Source of the DNA: Flavobacterium sp. LC2016-12
Lineage (GTDB): Bacteria; Bacteroidota; Bacteroidia; Flavobacteriales; Flavobacteriaceae
Reading direction: 5' to 3'
Assembly: GCF_015351595.1 (NCBI RefSeq)
Contig: NZ_JADKPT010000013.1
Span: 1-64,000, forward strand
DNA: 64,000 nucleotides
The translations under genes were made by a program, and so were the position numbers. Numbering within the stretch: position 1 is the stretch's first letter; each line of letters begins with the position of its first letter. The notes beneath the pieces are model-generated. The model was not told where the DNA came from. It ran no database searches and was given only the letters and a program-made list of their open reading frames with translations. Positions 51,061 through 59,492 of the stretch are shown here, in pieces.

Positions 51061-52269
51061 TTAATAAGTTTCGTATTTGTCGCCAAAGTTAAACGTTAAA
51101 GAAAAACGAAGTGTATTTTCTAACGGATTTTTAACTTTTGATGTTGAGAATAAGTAAGAGACATCAATTTTTACGATATTGTATTTGAAGCCAGCTCCTA
51201 ATGAAAAGAATTGTCTTGCTCCTTTTTCCGGGCTTTCGTGAAAATAACCTGCACGAACTGCAAAAGCATCCTGATACATATATTCTCCTGAAACACTGTA
51301 GGTAACTTCTTTTAATTCTTCACTAAAACCGTCTGGTGCATCTGTAAAAGATTTAAAAATACCTTCAGCCCAGCCTATGTCGTTATAGTTGTTGTAGTTG
51401 ATAGTATTTGCTTCTTCCTGGCTAATATCTTCGGCATCTGTAAAATCTCCATCTCCATTTGTGTCAACCGGCGTTCCGGGTCCCGGAGGTGTCGGAACTA
51501 ATAATTTGGTAAATTCAACACTAAGATTCACTTTATTATAGTCGTCTAATATAAAGTCAAAACCTCCACCAAGTCTTAAGTTGGCTGGTAAAAAGTTAGC
51601 GCTTATGTCATCATTGTCATAGCTGATTTTTGGTCCCAGATTTTGGATATTGAAACCTGCTCTCCATCTTCCATTAAAATCAGTATAGGCAATTTCTTCT
51701 GATTGATAAAATCCGGCTACATCTACTGCGAAAGATCCTGCGGCAGAAGCATCAATATCTTCTGAAGCAATTTTTAAATTGGAGCGAATATATCTTCCTG
51801 CAACAGCCATAGAGAATTTCTCACTTAATTTCAAAGAATAGGATCCGTCTAAAGCAAATTCATTAGGTGATACTATTCTTGCGGCTTCATTTGGGTCTCC
51901 GGTTGTTCTTAATTCAATATCTCCAAAGCCAAAATAACGAAAGCTTGCTGCAAAGGCACTTTTGTCGTTGATTTTGTTATAATATGTTAACTGGCCAAGT
52001 GAAATATCATTGGCCAAATCTGTTAAATAAGGAGTATAACTGATTGACAGACCTTGTTTGTCTTCTGAAAAAGCATATTTTGCGGGATTCCATTGCTGAG
52101 AAAAGGCGTCGGCAGAAGTTGCTACGCCCTGATCTGCCAAACCTGCTGCTCTGGCATCAGCGGCAACCAGTAAAAATGGAACTCCGGTTGTAATCGGTCG
52201 ATTGATATCTTGTGCTTTTGCGTATGAAACAATTAAAAAGCAAATTAGTAAAAGTGATATTTTTTTCAT
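51061..52269 (-). CDS. porV: Type IX secretion outer membrane protein PorV
   Basis: A 402-residue outer membrane barrel of the FadL-like PorV/LptO family. The signal peptide is followed by QDINRPITTGVPFLLVAADARAAGLADQGVATSADAFSQQWNPAKYAF, the PorV hallmark. PorV shuttles cargo from the SprA translocon to the PorU sortase. An unusual insertion at residues 269-280 (DTNGDGDFTDAE) fits the EF-hand loop pattern with D1, N3, D5, G6 and E12. The gene lies 41 bases downstream of porU and probably shares its transcript. Confidence 0.94.
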   Translation of the reverse strand: MKKISLLLICFLIVSYAKAQDINRPITTGVPFLLVAADARAAGLADQGVATSADAFSQQWNPAKYAFSEDKQGLSISYTPYLTDLANDISLGQLTYYNKINDKSAFAASFRYFGFGDIELRTTGDPNEAARIVSPNEFALDGSYSLKLSEKFSMAVAGRYIRSNLKIASEDIDASAAGSFAVDVAGFYQSEEIAYTDFNGRWRAGFNIQNLGPKISYDNDDISANFLPANLRLGGGFDFILDDYNKVNLSVEFTKLLVPTPPGPGTPVDTNGDGDFTDAEDISQEEANTINYNNYNDIGWAEGIFKSFTDAPDGFSEELKEVTYSVSGEYMYQDAFAVRAGYFHESPEKGARQFFSLGAGFKYNIVKIDVSYLFSTSKVKNPLENTLRFSLTFNFGDKYETY

Positions 52270-52310
52270 TTAGGGGAATAATGGTATTTATTGTACAAAT
52301 ATATATATTA

Positions 52311-55300
52311 TTATAAGATGACAAGCTTTTCGTATTTTTCTGCCTTTTTATTTGTTAAATTAGATTTAACTGTAAGCTTGTAAATATAAACTCCCTTGCC
52401 GATTCGGTCTCCAAAATCGTCTTTGCCGTCCCATGTTATCTCTCTAGATAAAAAACCCTCAGTAGTAATGATTTGATTTTTTGTCCATACTACTTTTCCA
52501 GTTATTGTCATTACCTGAACCTGAACATCTAAAGGTTCGTAAGGTCTATTATGCGAAAACCAGAACTGTGTGTAGGTTGAAAACGGATTTGGGTAATTAA
52601 GAACATGTGTTAATGTTAATGATTCATCTCCCACTACAATAAACTGTATTTCGCTCGTTACCGGATTGTTGTAAACATCCCACGCTGTGAAGCTTATCGT
52701 ATGCATTCCCGGTGCTAAATCTCGTAATGGAAATCGTAGATTTCCGTTTGTATAATCATCTAATTTTGTTTGATAATAATCATTCAAAATATACGGATTA
52801 CTAACATCTCCATCTAAAATCGCAACAATGTCATGACCAATTCCACTGGCAGTATTTATACCATTTTCATCTTCTAATAGCGCCAAAAGAAATGGGGAGT
52901 TATTTGTTATACCACCCGAAACAAAAGTTTCATCGTTCATATATAACTTCACTTTTGGACTAATATTGTCCTGAGGTGCATTTTCATTTATTCCGCCTAT
53001 TTTAATTACGCTGCTATAGCCCGCTTGGTTTTCTAAAAGCTGATTTTTTTTCGAATAAAAACTAATTTTTCCATAGTCAACAGCGATCCTAATGTCCCTT
53101 GGAACAACAAAGCTAAATTCAAACTGACCGTTGGTAATGGTTGCATTTCCTCTAAAAATAGTCTCTCCAAGAGTTTTAAATGACATTGCAGGGCTATATC
53201 CATCATTATTTAAGGTTGAAGTCGTGATTAATTTATCGAAAATAGCGGTGGCTAATTCACCATTATAATTGCTTAATAAGGTGTTGTTTTCATCTGTGAT
53301 TTCTCCGGATATTTTGACTTTTGAAAGTGATTTAAGGTCAGGAATTGGTTGTGAGATCACAATATCGTTTACTTTTGTTAAATTTATTCGTGGTTTAGGA
53401 ATCGCTAGCATCAAAGCAGGATCTCCAATGTAAAAAATTACATTACTTGAATAACTTGGATTTTCATTTTTTGAAATTCGAAGTGCTTCTGCAATTGTTG
53501 TATATTGGTTTGAACCGTATGATAGCAGATTTTTACTTAAATTATCATTGAAATTTTCAGCATTAAACTGACCGATTGCACGAATCGTAGTTAACATAGA
53601 AATAGCGCCTCCTTTTGGATTCCAAAAAGTATATTCACCGGCTGTTGGTCTTGTTGGGTCGTCAAATCTTGAAAACTCACATGTAATAGTGATGAATAGA
53701 GGATATTTATATTGATTGTTTAAGTTTTGACCATCTGATTTTTCCCAAATTCTTTCACTCGCCAAACCGTCTTCGCCACCATGTCCTAAATAATTAAAGA
53801 CTAAAGCGCCTTTCTCAAAAGCATCAAAAAAGTCACTTCTTGCTTTTGGATATCTTGATCCTCCCGCTGAAGCTTCTTGTGTATAAGAGTCTAAAATAAT
53901 TTTATCTATATTGAAAAATGGTTTTTCAGCAGCGATATTGTCAGCTAGACTATTTTGACGCGATTGTAAAGATGCATCAGAACTTTGGTCGGAATCATCA
54001 CTGATCAAAACAAAATTATTTCTCCAGTTTCCATACGATTTTATATCATGGTATTCCAATACTTTATTGACCATTTCTCCAGCCTGGGCATTATCTGAAA
54101 CAAGCATTCTTCCAACGGCTATGTCAATTCCTCCAAAAAAGGAGATAATATTTCCTTCATCTGGATCCATAAGTCCGTAAAAGTCATCAGAGGCAAACGA
54201 AGACTCTCCAATTGTATTGCTATTTAAGGAGTGATATATAGGTACAATATTCGTGTTGTTTGGAATTCGGTCTTTATAATCATATGAGGCGTCGCCAAAA
54301 AGATTTACATATTTTATTCTTTTCTCCGGGGAAGATGCATTTTCATAAATGTATTTTATGCAATTTCGAACGGCAGCAATATCCTGCTTTCCGGAAGAAA
54401 ATTCCTGATAGATATTTTCTAATGTAATTACTTTTGTATTTAAATTAGAATAAGAACGATGAAAATTAGCTAGTTTTTCGGCTTGAGAAGCTAAAGATTT
54501 TGGAGTAATAATGATATAGTCTATATCCTGAAAACTATTTTGTGTATTGTTAAAAAGAGTTCCTTTTAAGTTTTGATTGGCAATTTTTGATTGGTTCTCT
54601 TTTAAAGGAGTATAGTAATCTGCCTGATCAATAGCGATATATTTTCGAATTTCTCCTAAAGAAGCTTTAAAGCTAAAGGTTGCCTGATTCGGATTTTCTA
54701 CTTTTGATACATTATATAGGTCTGTAACGTCCCAAATCTGAGAAATTCCTACAGCGTTTCCAATAGTATAATTTACGATTCCAGCTGTAGAGCCGGCTAA
54801 ATCGTATTGAAACTTGAATTGTTTTCCGGTTCCCAGAAGTTTTCTTTTAGCAATTATATTGATGTAATCCAAATATCCTTTCGATCCTGGAACGCCATTG
54901 TTGTTATAGGTAAGTTTTATTTTTACGCTTTCAGCTCCGGTAAACGTAGTGTTTGCAGGTAGTTTTCCGGTGTAAAATTTGGTTTCTGAACTTTGTACCA
55001 ATGCATTGAAGTTAATAGTACCGATATTTTGTCCGTTGGCGGCAATTGCAAATGAAGTAGGAGTGTAAGCGGCTGAAGCGGTGTTGACTTCAATTTTTAC
55101 TGGTACTGAGGTTTCGAGGTTTGGAAATGCGAATGTAAATTCCTGTTCCTGATTAATATCAAATGATTCTCCTAACCATTGACGGCCTAAGTGTGCAATG
55201 TTTGTTTGGTCAATTTCGTGAAATTGATAGTCATCAAACGTGTTCAGTTCAAGTGTAGTGTTTGCAGAAGGCTGATTCAGGTTAGAAATTCTTTTGCCAT

Positions 55301-56147
55301 CTCCACCGTTTACAGTGATGTAATAATAAGATTTGTTGTCAAACAAATTGAGGTTTGTCTGACTTTCAGAGCTCCAGTTGTCTGTTCCTTCGGCATAAAA
55401 AAGTATATAATCTTCGTTGTTGAAAGCGCCATCGGATTCACCAACAATTTGAATGGCATTCTCTGTTAAGTCATCTGGGTAATAAGTGTTGTTCATTAAT
55501 GGGAGCATTTTGCCTCCATTTCCATAGATTTTGATTCTTTTTGGGTCGGTTTTAGAGGCATCAAACCCTAAACTTTGTAAAAAGGTTTTTGAAATTTTAT
55601 ATACACCTGATTTTTCTATATAAAAACGGTACCAGTCTCCATTTGCTAATATTGAATTTTGAATGGCATTTGATTTTTGTGTGAAAGAAGTATTGGTGTT
55701 TTTTGATGTGTTATTGTTTAAATTATACGAAAATGACTTAATACGTTTAACACTATTTCCTTCTTTGATAAGAGGTGAAAGAGAAAGGAAAAGTTGCTTT
55801 TTATCTCTCGACGAAGCGATTTTTAACGTTTCATTTGGTTTTGCCGGTATATTTTCGATTGATAAATCACCTAAGTCTGATGTCGAGACTGCTTCATAGA
55901 TAATGTTAGAAATTTGAACAGAAGAGAAGGAAGAATGTTCGGTTTGGTTCAAATTGAGCAATAATGTTATGCTTTTTTTTGAATTATCGTACCTAAAACC
56001 ATTGCCTGAAAAATAAGGTATGATGATTTTTAAATCGCCAAAGCCCATTTCTTTTTTAGTTTTCCAATCTATTGTGAAGTCCCCATTTATCTGAGAAAAT
56101 GTCAAAATTGGAATGAGAAAAAGATATAAGATTAGGCGCTGTTTCAT
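52311..56147 (-). CDS. porU: Type IX secretion system sortase PorU
   Basis: A 1278-residue cell-surface protease of the gingipain (C25) family. Its role in the T9SS is to cut the C-terminal signal from cargo and attach the protein to lipopolysaccharide. A signal peptide is followed by an N-terminal beta domain. The catalytic histidine H789 is in NYLGHGGEDG and the cysteine C823 in TITCEFSRF. The C-terminal part has Ig-like strands and a FlgD/T9SS-type end (FSTYTQFWFSHNRP, GKVVWTKN, WDGKDDFGDRIGKGVYIYKLTV). porV follows, and gldJ is divergent, a gene order known in Flavobacterium. Confidence 0.95.
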   Translation of the reverse strand: MKQRLILYLFLIPILTFSQINGDFTIDWKTKKEMGFGDLKIIIPYFSGNGFRYDNSKKSITLLLNLNQTEHSSFSSVQISNIIYEAVSTSDLGDLSIENIPAKPNETLKIASSRDKKQLFLSLSPLIKEGNSVKRIKSFSYNLNNNTSKNTNTSFTQKSNAIQNSILANGDWYRFYIEKSGVYKISKTFLQSLGFDASKTDPKRIKIYGNGGKMLPLMNNTYYPDDLTENAIQIVGESDGAFNNEDYILFYAEGTDNWSSESQTNLNLFDNKSYYYITVNGGDGKRISNLNQPSANTTLELNTFDDYQFHEIDQTNIAHLGRQWLGESFDINQEQEFTFAFPNLETSVPVKIEVNTASAAYTPTSFAIAANGQNIGTINFNALVQSSETKFYTGKLPANTTFTGAESVKIKLTYNNNGVPGSKGYLDYINIIAKRKLLGTGKQFKFQYDLAGSTAGIVNYTIGNAVGISQIWDVTDLYNVSKVENPNQATFSFKASLGEIRKYIAIDQADYYTPLKENQSKIANQNLKGTLFNNTQNSFQDIDYIIITPKSLASQAEKLANFHRSYSNLNTKVITLENIYQEFSSGKQDIAAVRNCIKYIYENASSPEKRIKYVNLFGDASYDYKDRIPNNTNIVPIYHSLNSNTIGESSFASDDFYGLMDPDEGNIISFFGGIDIAVGRMLVSDNAQAGEMVNKVLEYHDIKSYGNWRNNFVLISDDSDQSSDASLQSRQNSLADNIAAEKPFFNIDKIILDSYTQEASAGGSRYPKARSDFFDAFEKGALVFNYLGHGGEDGLASERIWEKSDGQNLNNQYKYPLFITITCEFSRFDDPTRPTAGEYTFWNPKGGAISMLTTIRAIGQFNAENFNDNLSKNLLSYGSNQYTTIAEALRISKNENPSYSSNVIFYIGDPALMLAIPKPRINLTKVNDIVISQPIPDLKSLSKVKISGEITDENNTLLSNYNGELATAIFDKLITTSTLNNDGYSPAMSFKTLGETIFRGNATITNGQFEFSFVVPRDIRIAVDYGKISFYSKKNQLLENQAGYSSVIKIGGINENAPQDNISPKVKLYMNDETFVSGGITNNSPFLLALLEDENGINTASGIGHDIVAILDGDVSNPYILNDYYQTKLDDYTNGNLRFPLRDLAPGMHTISFTAWDVYNNPVTSEIQFIVVGDESLTLTHVLNYPNPFSTYTQFWFSHNRPYEPLDVQVQVMTITGKVVWTKNQIITTEGFLSREITWDGKDDFGDRIGKGVYIYKLTVKSNLTNKKAEKYEKLVIL

Positions 56148-56230
56148 AAGTTGAAAAGTAGAGATTATTTTTAAATTATTTTACTAAGTAAAAATATAGT
56201 ATTTCATGTTACAGTAAATAATAAAAAGTA

Positions 56231-56238
56231 TATTTTTG
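56231..56238 (+). promoter_or_regulatory. Possible -7 box of the gldJ promoter
   Basis: TATTTTTG is a full match to TAnnTTTG, giving a leader of about 110 bases. No -33 TTG is visible. A weaker alternative is TTG at 56302 with TTATATTG at 56323, closer to the start. Confidence 0.35.
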
Positions 56239-56355
56239 CGTTCGTAACTATAGGTTATTTTCTGGTAAAAAAACAGTGAAATAAAATTATTAGAACAGAT
56301 GTTGCTAATTAAATGTTAATTATTATATTGCAGCACCTAAATTTATCACCTAAGA

Positions 56356-58047
56356 ATGAGTATGAAAGTAAACAAAATTGTAGCCTTGCAATTAATGATG
56401 TCAATGGTATTGATGTTGGGCACGGCTAGTTGTAGCAAAAAATCGAGTTCCAGTCACGCTTCTCGAGCAACAGGTTGGGACGTAGATAGTCAGAATGGAA
56501 CTTCTGCCAGAAATGCAGGGAAAAAACAACAGGCTGGTCCTGGTTTAGTTTTTGTTGAAGGAGGTACATTTACTATGGGTAAAGTACAGGATGATGTTAT
56601 GCACGATTGGAATAACACGCCGACTCAACAACACGTTCAGTCATTCTACATGGATGAAACCGAAGTTACGAATGGTATGTACTTAGAATACCTGGAGTGG
56701 TTGAAGAAAGTTTTTCCTCCAACAGAAGAAAATTACAAGAATATTTACGAAGGAGCATCGCCAGATACTTTAGTATGGAGAAATCGTTTAGGTTACAACG
56801 AAACGATGACTAACAACTACTTGAGACATCCTTCATATGCAAACTACCCTGTAGTTGGTGTAAACTGGATTCAGGCAGTTGAATTTAGTAAATGGAGAAC
56901 AGATCGTGTAAATGAAGCTGTTCTTGAAAAAGACGGATACCTTAAAAAAGGGGCTAAAACGCAAGACGTTAGTGCTGAAAGTTTGTTTAATACAGAAGCT
57001 TATCTTGCTTCTCCATCAACAACTTATGGTGGAAATGAAGAATTGGTTTTAAAGAAAAATCCTAGCGGAAAAAGACCTAAAGCTGGAAAAGATGGTGCCG
57101 TTCCAGAAGAGAAAAATGTGTACGCACAACGTTCTTCAGGAGTTATTCTACCTGAGTACAGACTTCCTACTGAAGCAGAATGGGAGTATGCAGCTGCGGC
57201 AGATGTAGGACAAAGAGAATATAATATTTACAAAGGGCAAAAGAAATATCCTTGGTCTGGAGATTATACTCGTTCATCTAAACGTAAAAACAAAGGAGAT
57301 CAATTGGCTAACTTTAAACAAGGAAACGGTGATTACGGTGGAATTGCAGGTTGGTCTGATGATGGAGCTGATATTACAAACTCTGTAAAAAGTTATGCGC
57401 CAAATGATTTCGGATTATACGATATGGCTGGTAACGTTGCAGAATGGGTAGCCGATGTTTACAGACCTATTATTGATAATGAAGCAAATGATTTTAACTA
57501 CTACAGAGGAAATCAATATGCTAAAAACAAAATTGGTAAAGACGGTAAAATTGAAATCGTTTCAACTGCTAATATTAAATATGATACTTTAAGTAACGGA
57601 AAAGTTGTAGCAAGAAATCTTCCGGGAGAAATTGCTCAGGTTCCAGTTGACGAACAAGAAACATATTTGAGAACAAATTTCAGTACAAGCGATAATATCA
57701 ATTATAGAGATGGTGATAAACAATCTTCTAGATATTTTGACTTTGGAGATTCTGAGTCAGGGCCAAAAGCAGATCAGACAATGTATAATTCTCCTAAACA
57801 TAATATCACTACTGATAGTTTAGGTAAGATGACTAGAAAGTATGATAACTCAAGTAAACGTACTACTTTGATCGATGACAAAGTAAGAGTTTATAAAGGA
57901 GGTTCTTGGAGAGACAGAGCATATTGGTTAGATCCGGCTCAAAGAAGATATTTTCCTCAGGATATGGCAACTGATTACATTGGATTCAGATGTGCAATGT
58001 CTAGAGTAGGTTCAAAAGCTGAAAAAAGAAAATCGCCTAGAAACTAA
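56356..58047 (+). CDS. gldJ: Gliding motility lipoprotein GldJ
   Basis: A 563-residue lipoprotein with lipobox GTASC (cysteine near residue 27). The mature protein has a formylglycine-generating-enzyme-like (SUMF1) fold: FVEGGTFTMG, YMDETEVTNGMYLEYLEW, YRLPTEAEWEYAA, FGLYDMAGNVAEWVAD and GGSWRDRAYWLDPAQRRYF ending in FRCAMS. It is related to GldK and is needed for gliding and for GldK stability in F. johnsoniae. Two ATG codons (56356 and 56362) are possible starts. It is divergent from porU and followed by murF after a terminator. Confidence 0.95.
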   Translation: MSMKVNKIVALQLMMSMVLMLGTASCSKKSSSSHASRATGWDVDSQNGTSARNAGKKQQAGPGLVFVEGGTFTMGKVQDDVMHDWNNTPTQQHVQSFYMDETEVTNGMYLEYLEWLKKVFPPTEENYKNIYEGASPDTLVWRNRLGYNETMTNNYLRHPSYANYPVVGVNWIQAVEFSKWRTDRVNEAVLEKDGYLKKGAKTQDVSAESLFNTEAYLASPSTTYGGNEELVLKKNPSGKRPKAGKDGAVPEEKNVYAQRSSGVILPEYRLPTEAEWEYAAAADVGQREYNIYKGQKKYPWSGDYTRSSKRKNKGDQLANFKQGNGDYGGIAGWSDDGADITNSVKSYAPNDFGLYDMAGNVAEWVADVYRPIIDNEANDFNYYRGNQYAKNKIGKDGKIEIVSTANIKYDTLSNGKVVARNLPGEIAQVPVDEQETYLRTNFSTSDNINYRDGDKQSSRYFDFGDSESGPKADQTMYNSPKHNITTDSLGKMTRKYDNSSKRTTLIDDKVRVYKGGSWRDRAYWLDPAQRRYFPQDMATDYIGFRCAMSRVGSKAEKRKSPRN

Positions 58048-58070
58048 GTTTTAGAAATTTAAAATAACAA

Positions 58071-58122
58071 AAATTCCAAATTCCAAAAGCTGAACATTTC
58101 AGTGTGGAATTTGGAATTTTTT
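58071..58122 (+). terminator. Terminator after gldJ
   Basis: AAATTCCAAATTCCA pairs perfectly over 15 bases with 58105-58119, followed by a T run. The loop contains a second small stem CTGAA/TTCAG. Confidence 0.85.
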
Positions 58123-58167
58123 GTATTTATTTTTTTCTATTTTTACGATCTATTAAAAATTTTATAA

Positions 58168-59454
58168 ATGAATATTCAAGAAATTCATAACCTGTTTTTA
58201 CAATGTAAATCTCTTTCAATTGACACAAGAAAAATTGAAAAAGATTCCATGTTTTTTGCTATTAAAGGCGAAAATTTTGATGCAAATACTTTTGCTAAAC
58301 AAGCGCTTGAGTTAGGAGCTTTATTTGTTGTTATTGATGATGAATCTTATCTTATAGATGAAAGAACTATTCTTGTTCAAAATAGTTTAGAGACTTTACA
58401 GGAACTGGCAAAATTTCATCGTGCCAATTTAAAATTGCCAATTATAGCACTTACAGGCAGTAATGGAAAAACAACTACAAAAGAGCTTATTAATGTAGTT
58501 TTATCTAAAAAGTACAAAACGAAAGCTACAGTGGGAAATCTGAATAATCATATTGGTGTTCCATTGACATTGTTAAGTTTTACTACAGAAACTGAAATTG
58601 GAATTGTTGAGATGGGAGCGAATCATAAAAAAGAAATTGAATTTTTATGTGAAATTGCCCAACCTGATTATGGATATATTACCAATTTTGGAAAAGCGCA
58701 TTTGGAAGGTTTTGGTGGTGTTGAAGGTGTAATTGAAGGTAAAAGCGAAATGTATCAATATTTGGCCAAGAATAATAAATTGGCTTTTGTTAATCTTGAA
58801 GATCCAATTCAGATTGAAAAATCTGCAGGTATAAAATCATTTAATTTTGGAATAAATAATGATCAAGCTGATGTGAAAATTGAAAACATTGCTGCAAATC
58901 CTTTTGTGGTGGTAGATTATGAAAATTTTACTGTTGAATCGCATTTAATTGGCCTGTATAATTCAAATAATATAAATGCTGCAGTTGCTATAGGTCGTTA
59001 TTTTAAAGTGGATGACACAGCTGTAAAAGAAGCAATTGAAAATTACATTCCGGAAAATAACAGATCGCAATTATTAAAAAAAGGGTCAAATCAGATTATT
59101 CTTGATGCTTATAATGCTAATCCGAGTAGTATGGCAGTGGCTATTACAAATTTCCTTCAATTAGATAGTCCGAATAAAGTAATGATCTTAGGTGATATGT
59201 TTGAATTAGGAAAGGAAAGTCAACAAGAACATAAAATTATCGTTGAATCTTTATTGGGCCAAAATAGATCAATTTGCTATTTGATTGGAAAGGCATTTTA
59301 TGAAAATAAGATTGCAAGTGAAAATATTCAATTTTTTGAAACATTTGATGATTTTTCGAACCATCTAAAGACAATGCACTTTGTTGATAGTAGCATTTTA
59401 ATAAAAGGATCCAGAGGAATGGCGCTCGAGCGTACTTTGGAATATATTTCATAA
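58168..59454 (+). CDS. murF: UDP-N-acetylmuramoyl-tripeptide--D-alanyl-D-alanine ligase
   Basis: A 428-residue Mur ligase that adds D-Ala-D-Ala to the peptidoglycan precursor. The N-terminal domain has SIDTRKIEKDSMFFAIKGENFDANTF. The ATP-binding loop is ALTGSNGKTTTKELI. The central domain includes GIVEMGANHKKEIEFL and NFGKAHLEGFGG. The C-terminal domain has LDAYNANPSSM and GDMFELGKES, the MurF hallmark. It lies after gldJ but behind a strong terminator, so it has its own promoter or depends on read-through. Confidence 0.95.
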   Translation: MNIQEIHNLFLQCKSLSIDTRKIEKDSMFFAIKGENFDANTFAKQALELGALFVVIDDESYLIDERTILVQNSLETLQELAKFHRANLKLPIIALTGSNGKTTTKELINVVLSKKYKTKATVGNLNNHIGVPLTLLSFTTETEIGIVEMGANHKKEIEFLCEIAQPDYGYITNFGKAHLEGFGGVEGVIEGKSEMYQYLAKNNKLAFVNLEDPIQIEKSAGIKSFNFGINNDQADVKIENIAANPFVVVDYENFTVESHLIGLYNSNNINAAVAIGRYFKVDDTAVKEAIENYIPENNRSQLLKKGSNQIILDAYNANPSSMAVAITNFLQLDSPNKVMILGDMFELGKESQQEHKIIVESLLGQNRSICYLIGKAFYENKIASENIQFFETFDDFSNHLKTMHFVDSSILIKGSRGMALERTLEYIS

Positions 59455-59455
59455 T

Positions 59456-59492
59456 AAAAAGCCATTCGTTTCAACGAATGGCTTTTTAATTT
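59456..59492. terminator. Bidirectional terminator between murF and the regulator gene
   Basis: AAAAAGCCATTCGT and its complement form a 14-base stem with loop TTCA, with A and T runs on both sides. Confidence 0.85.
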
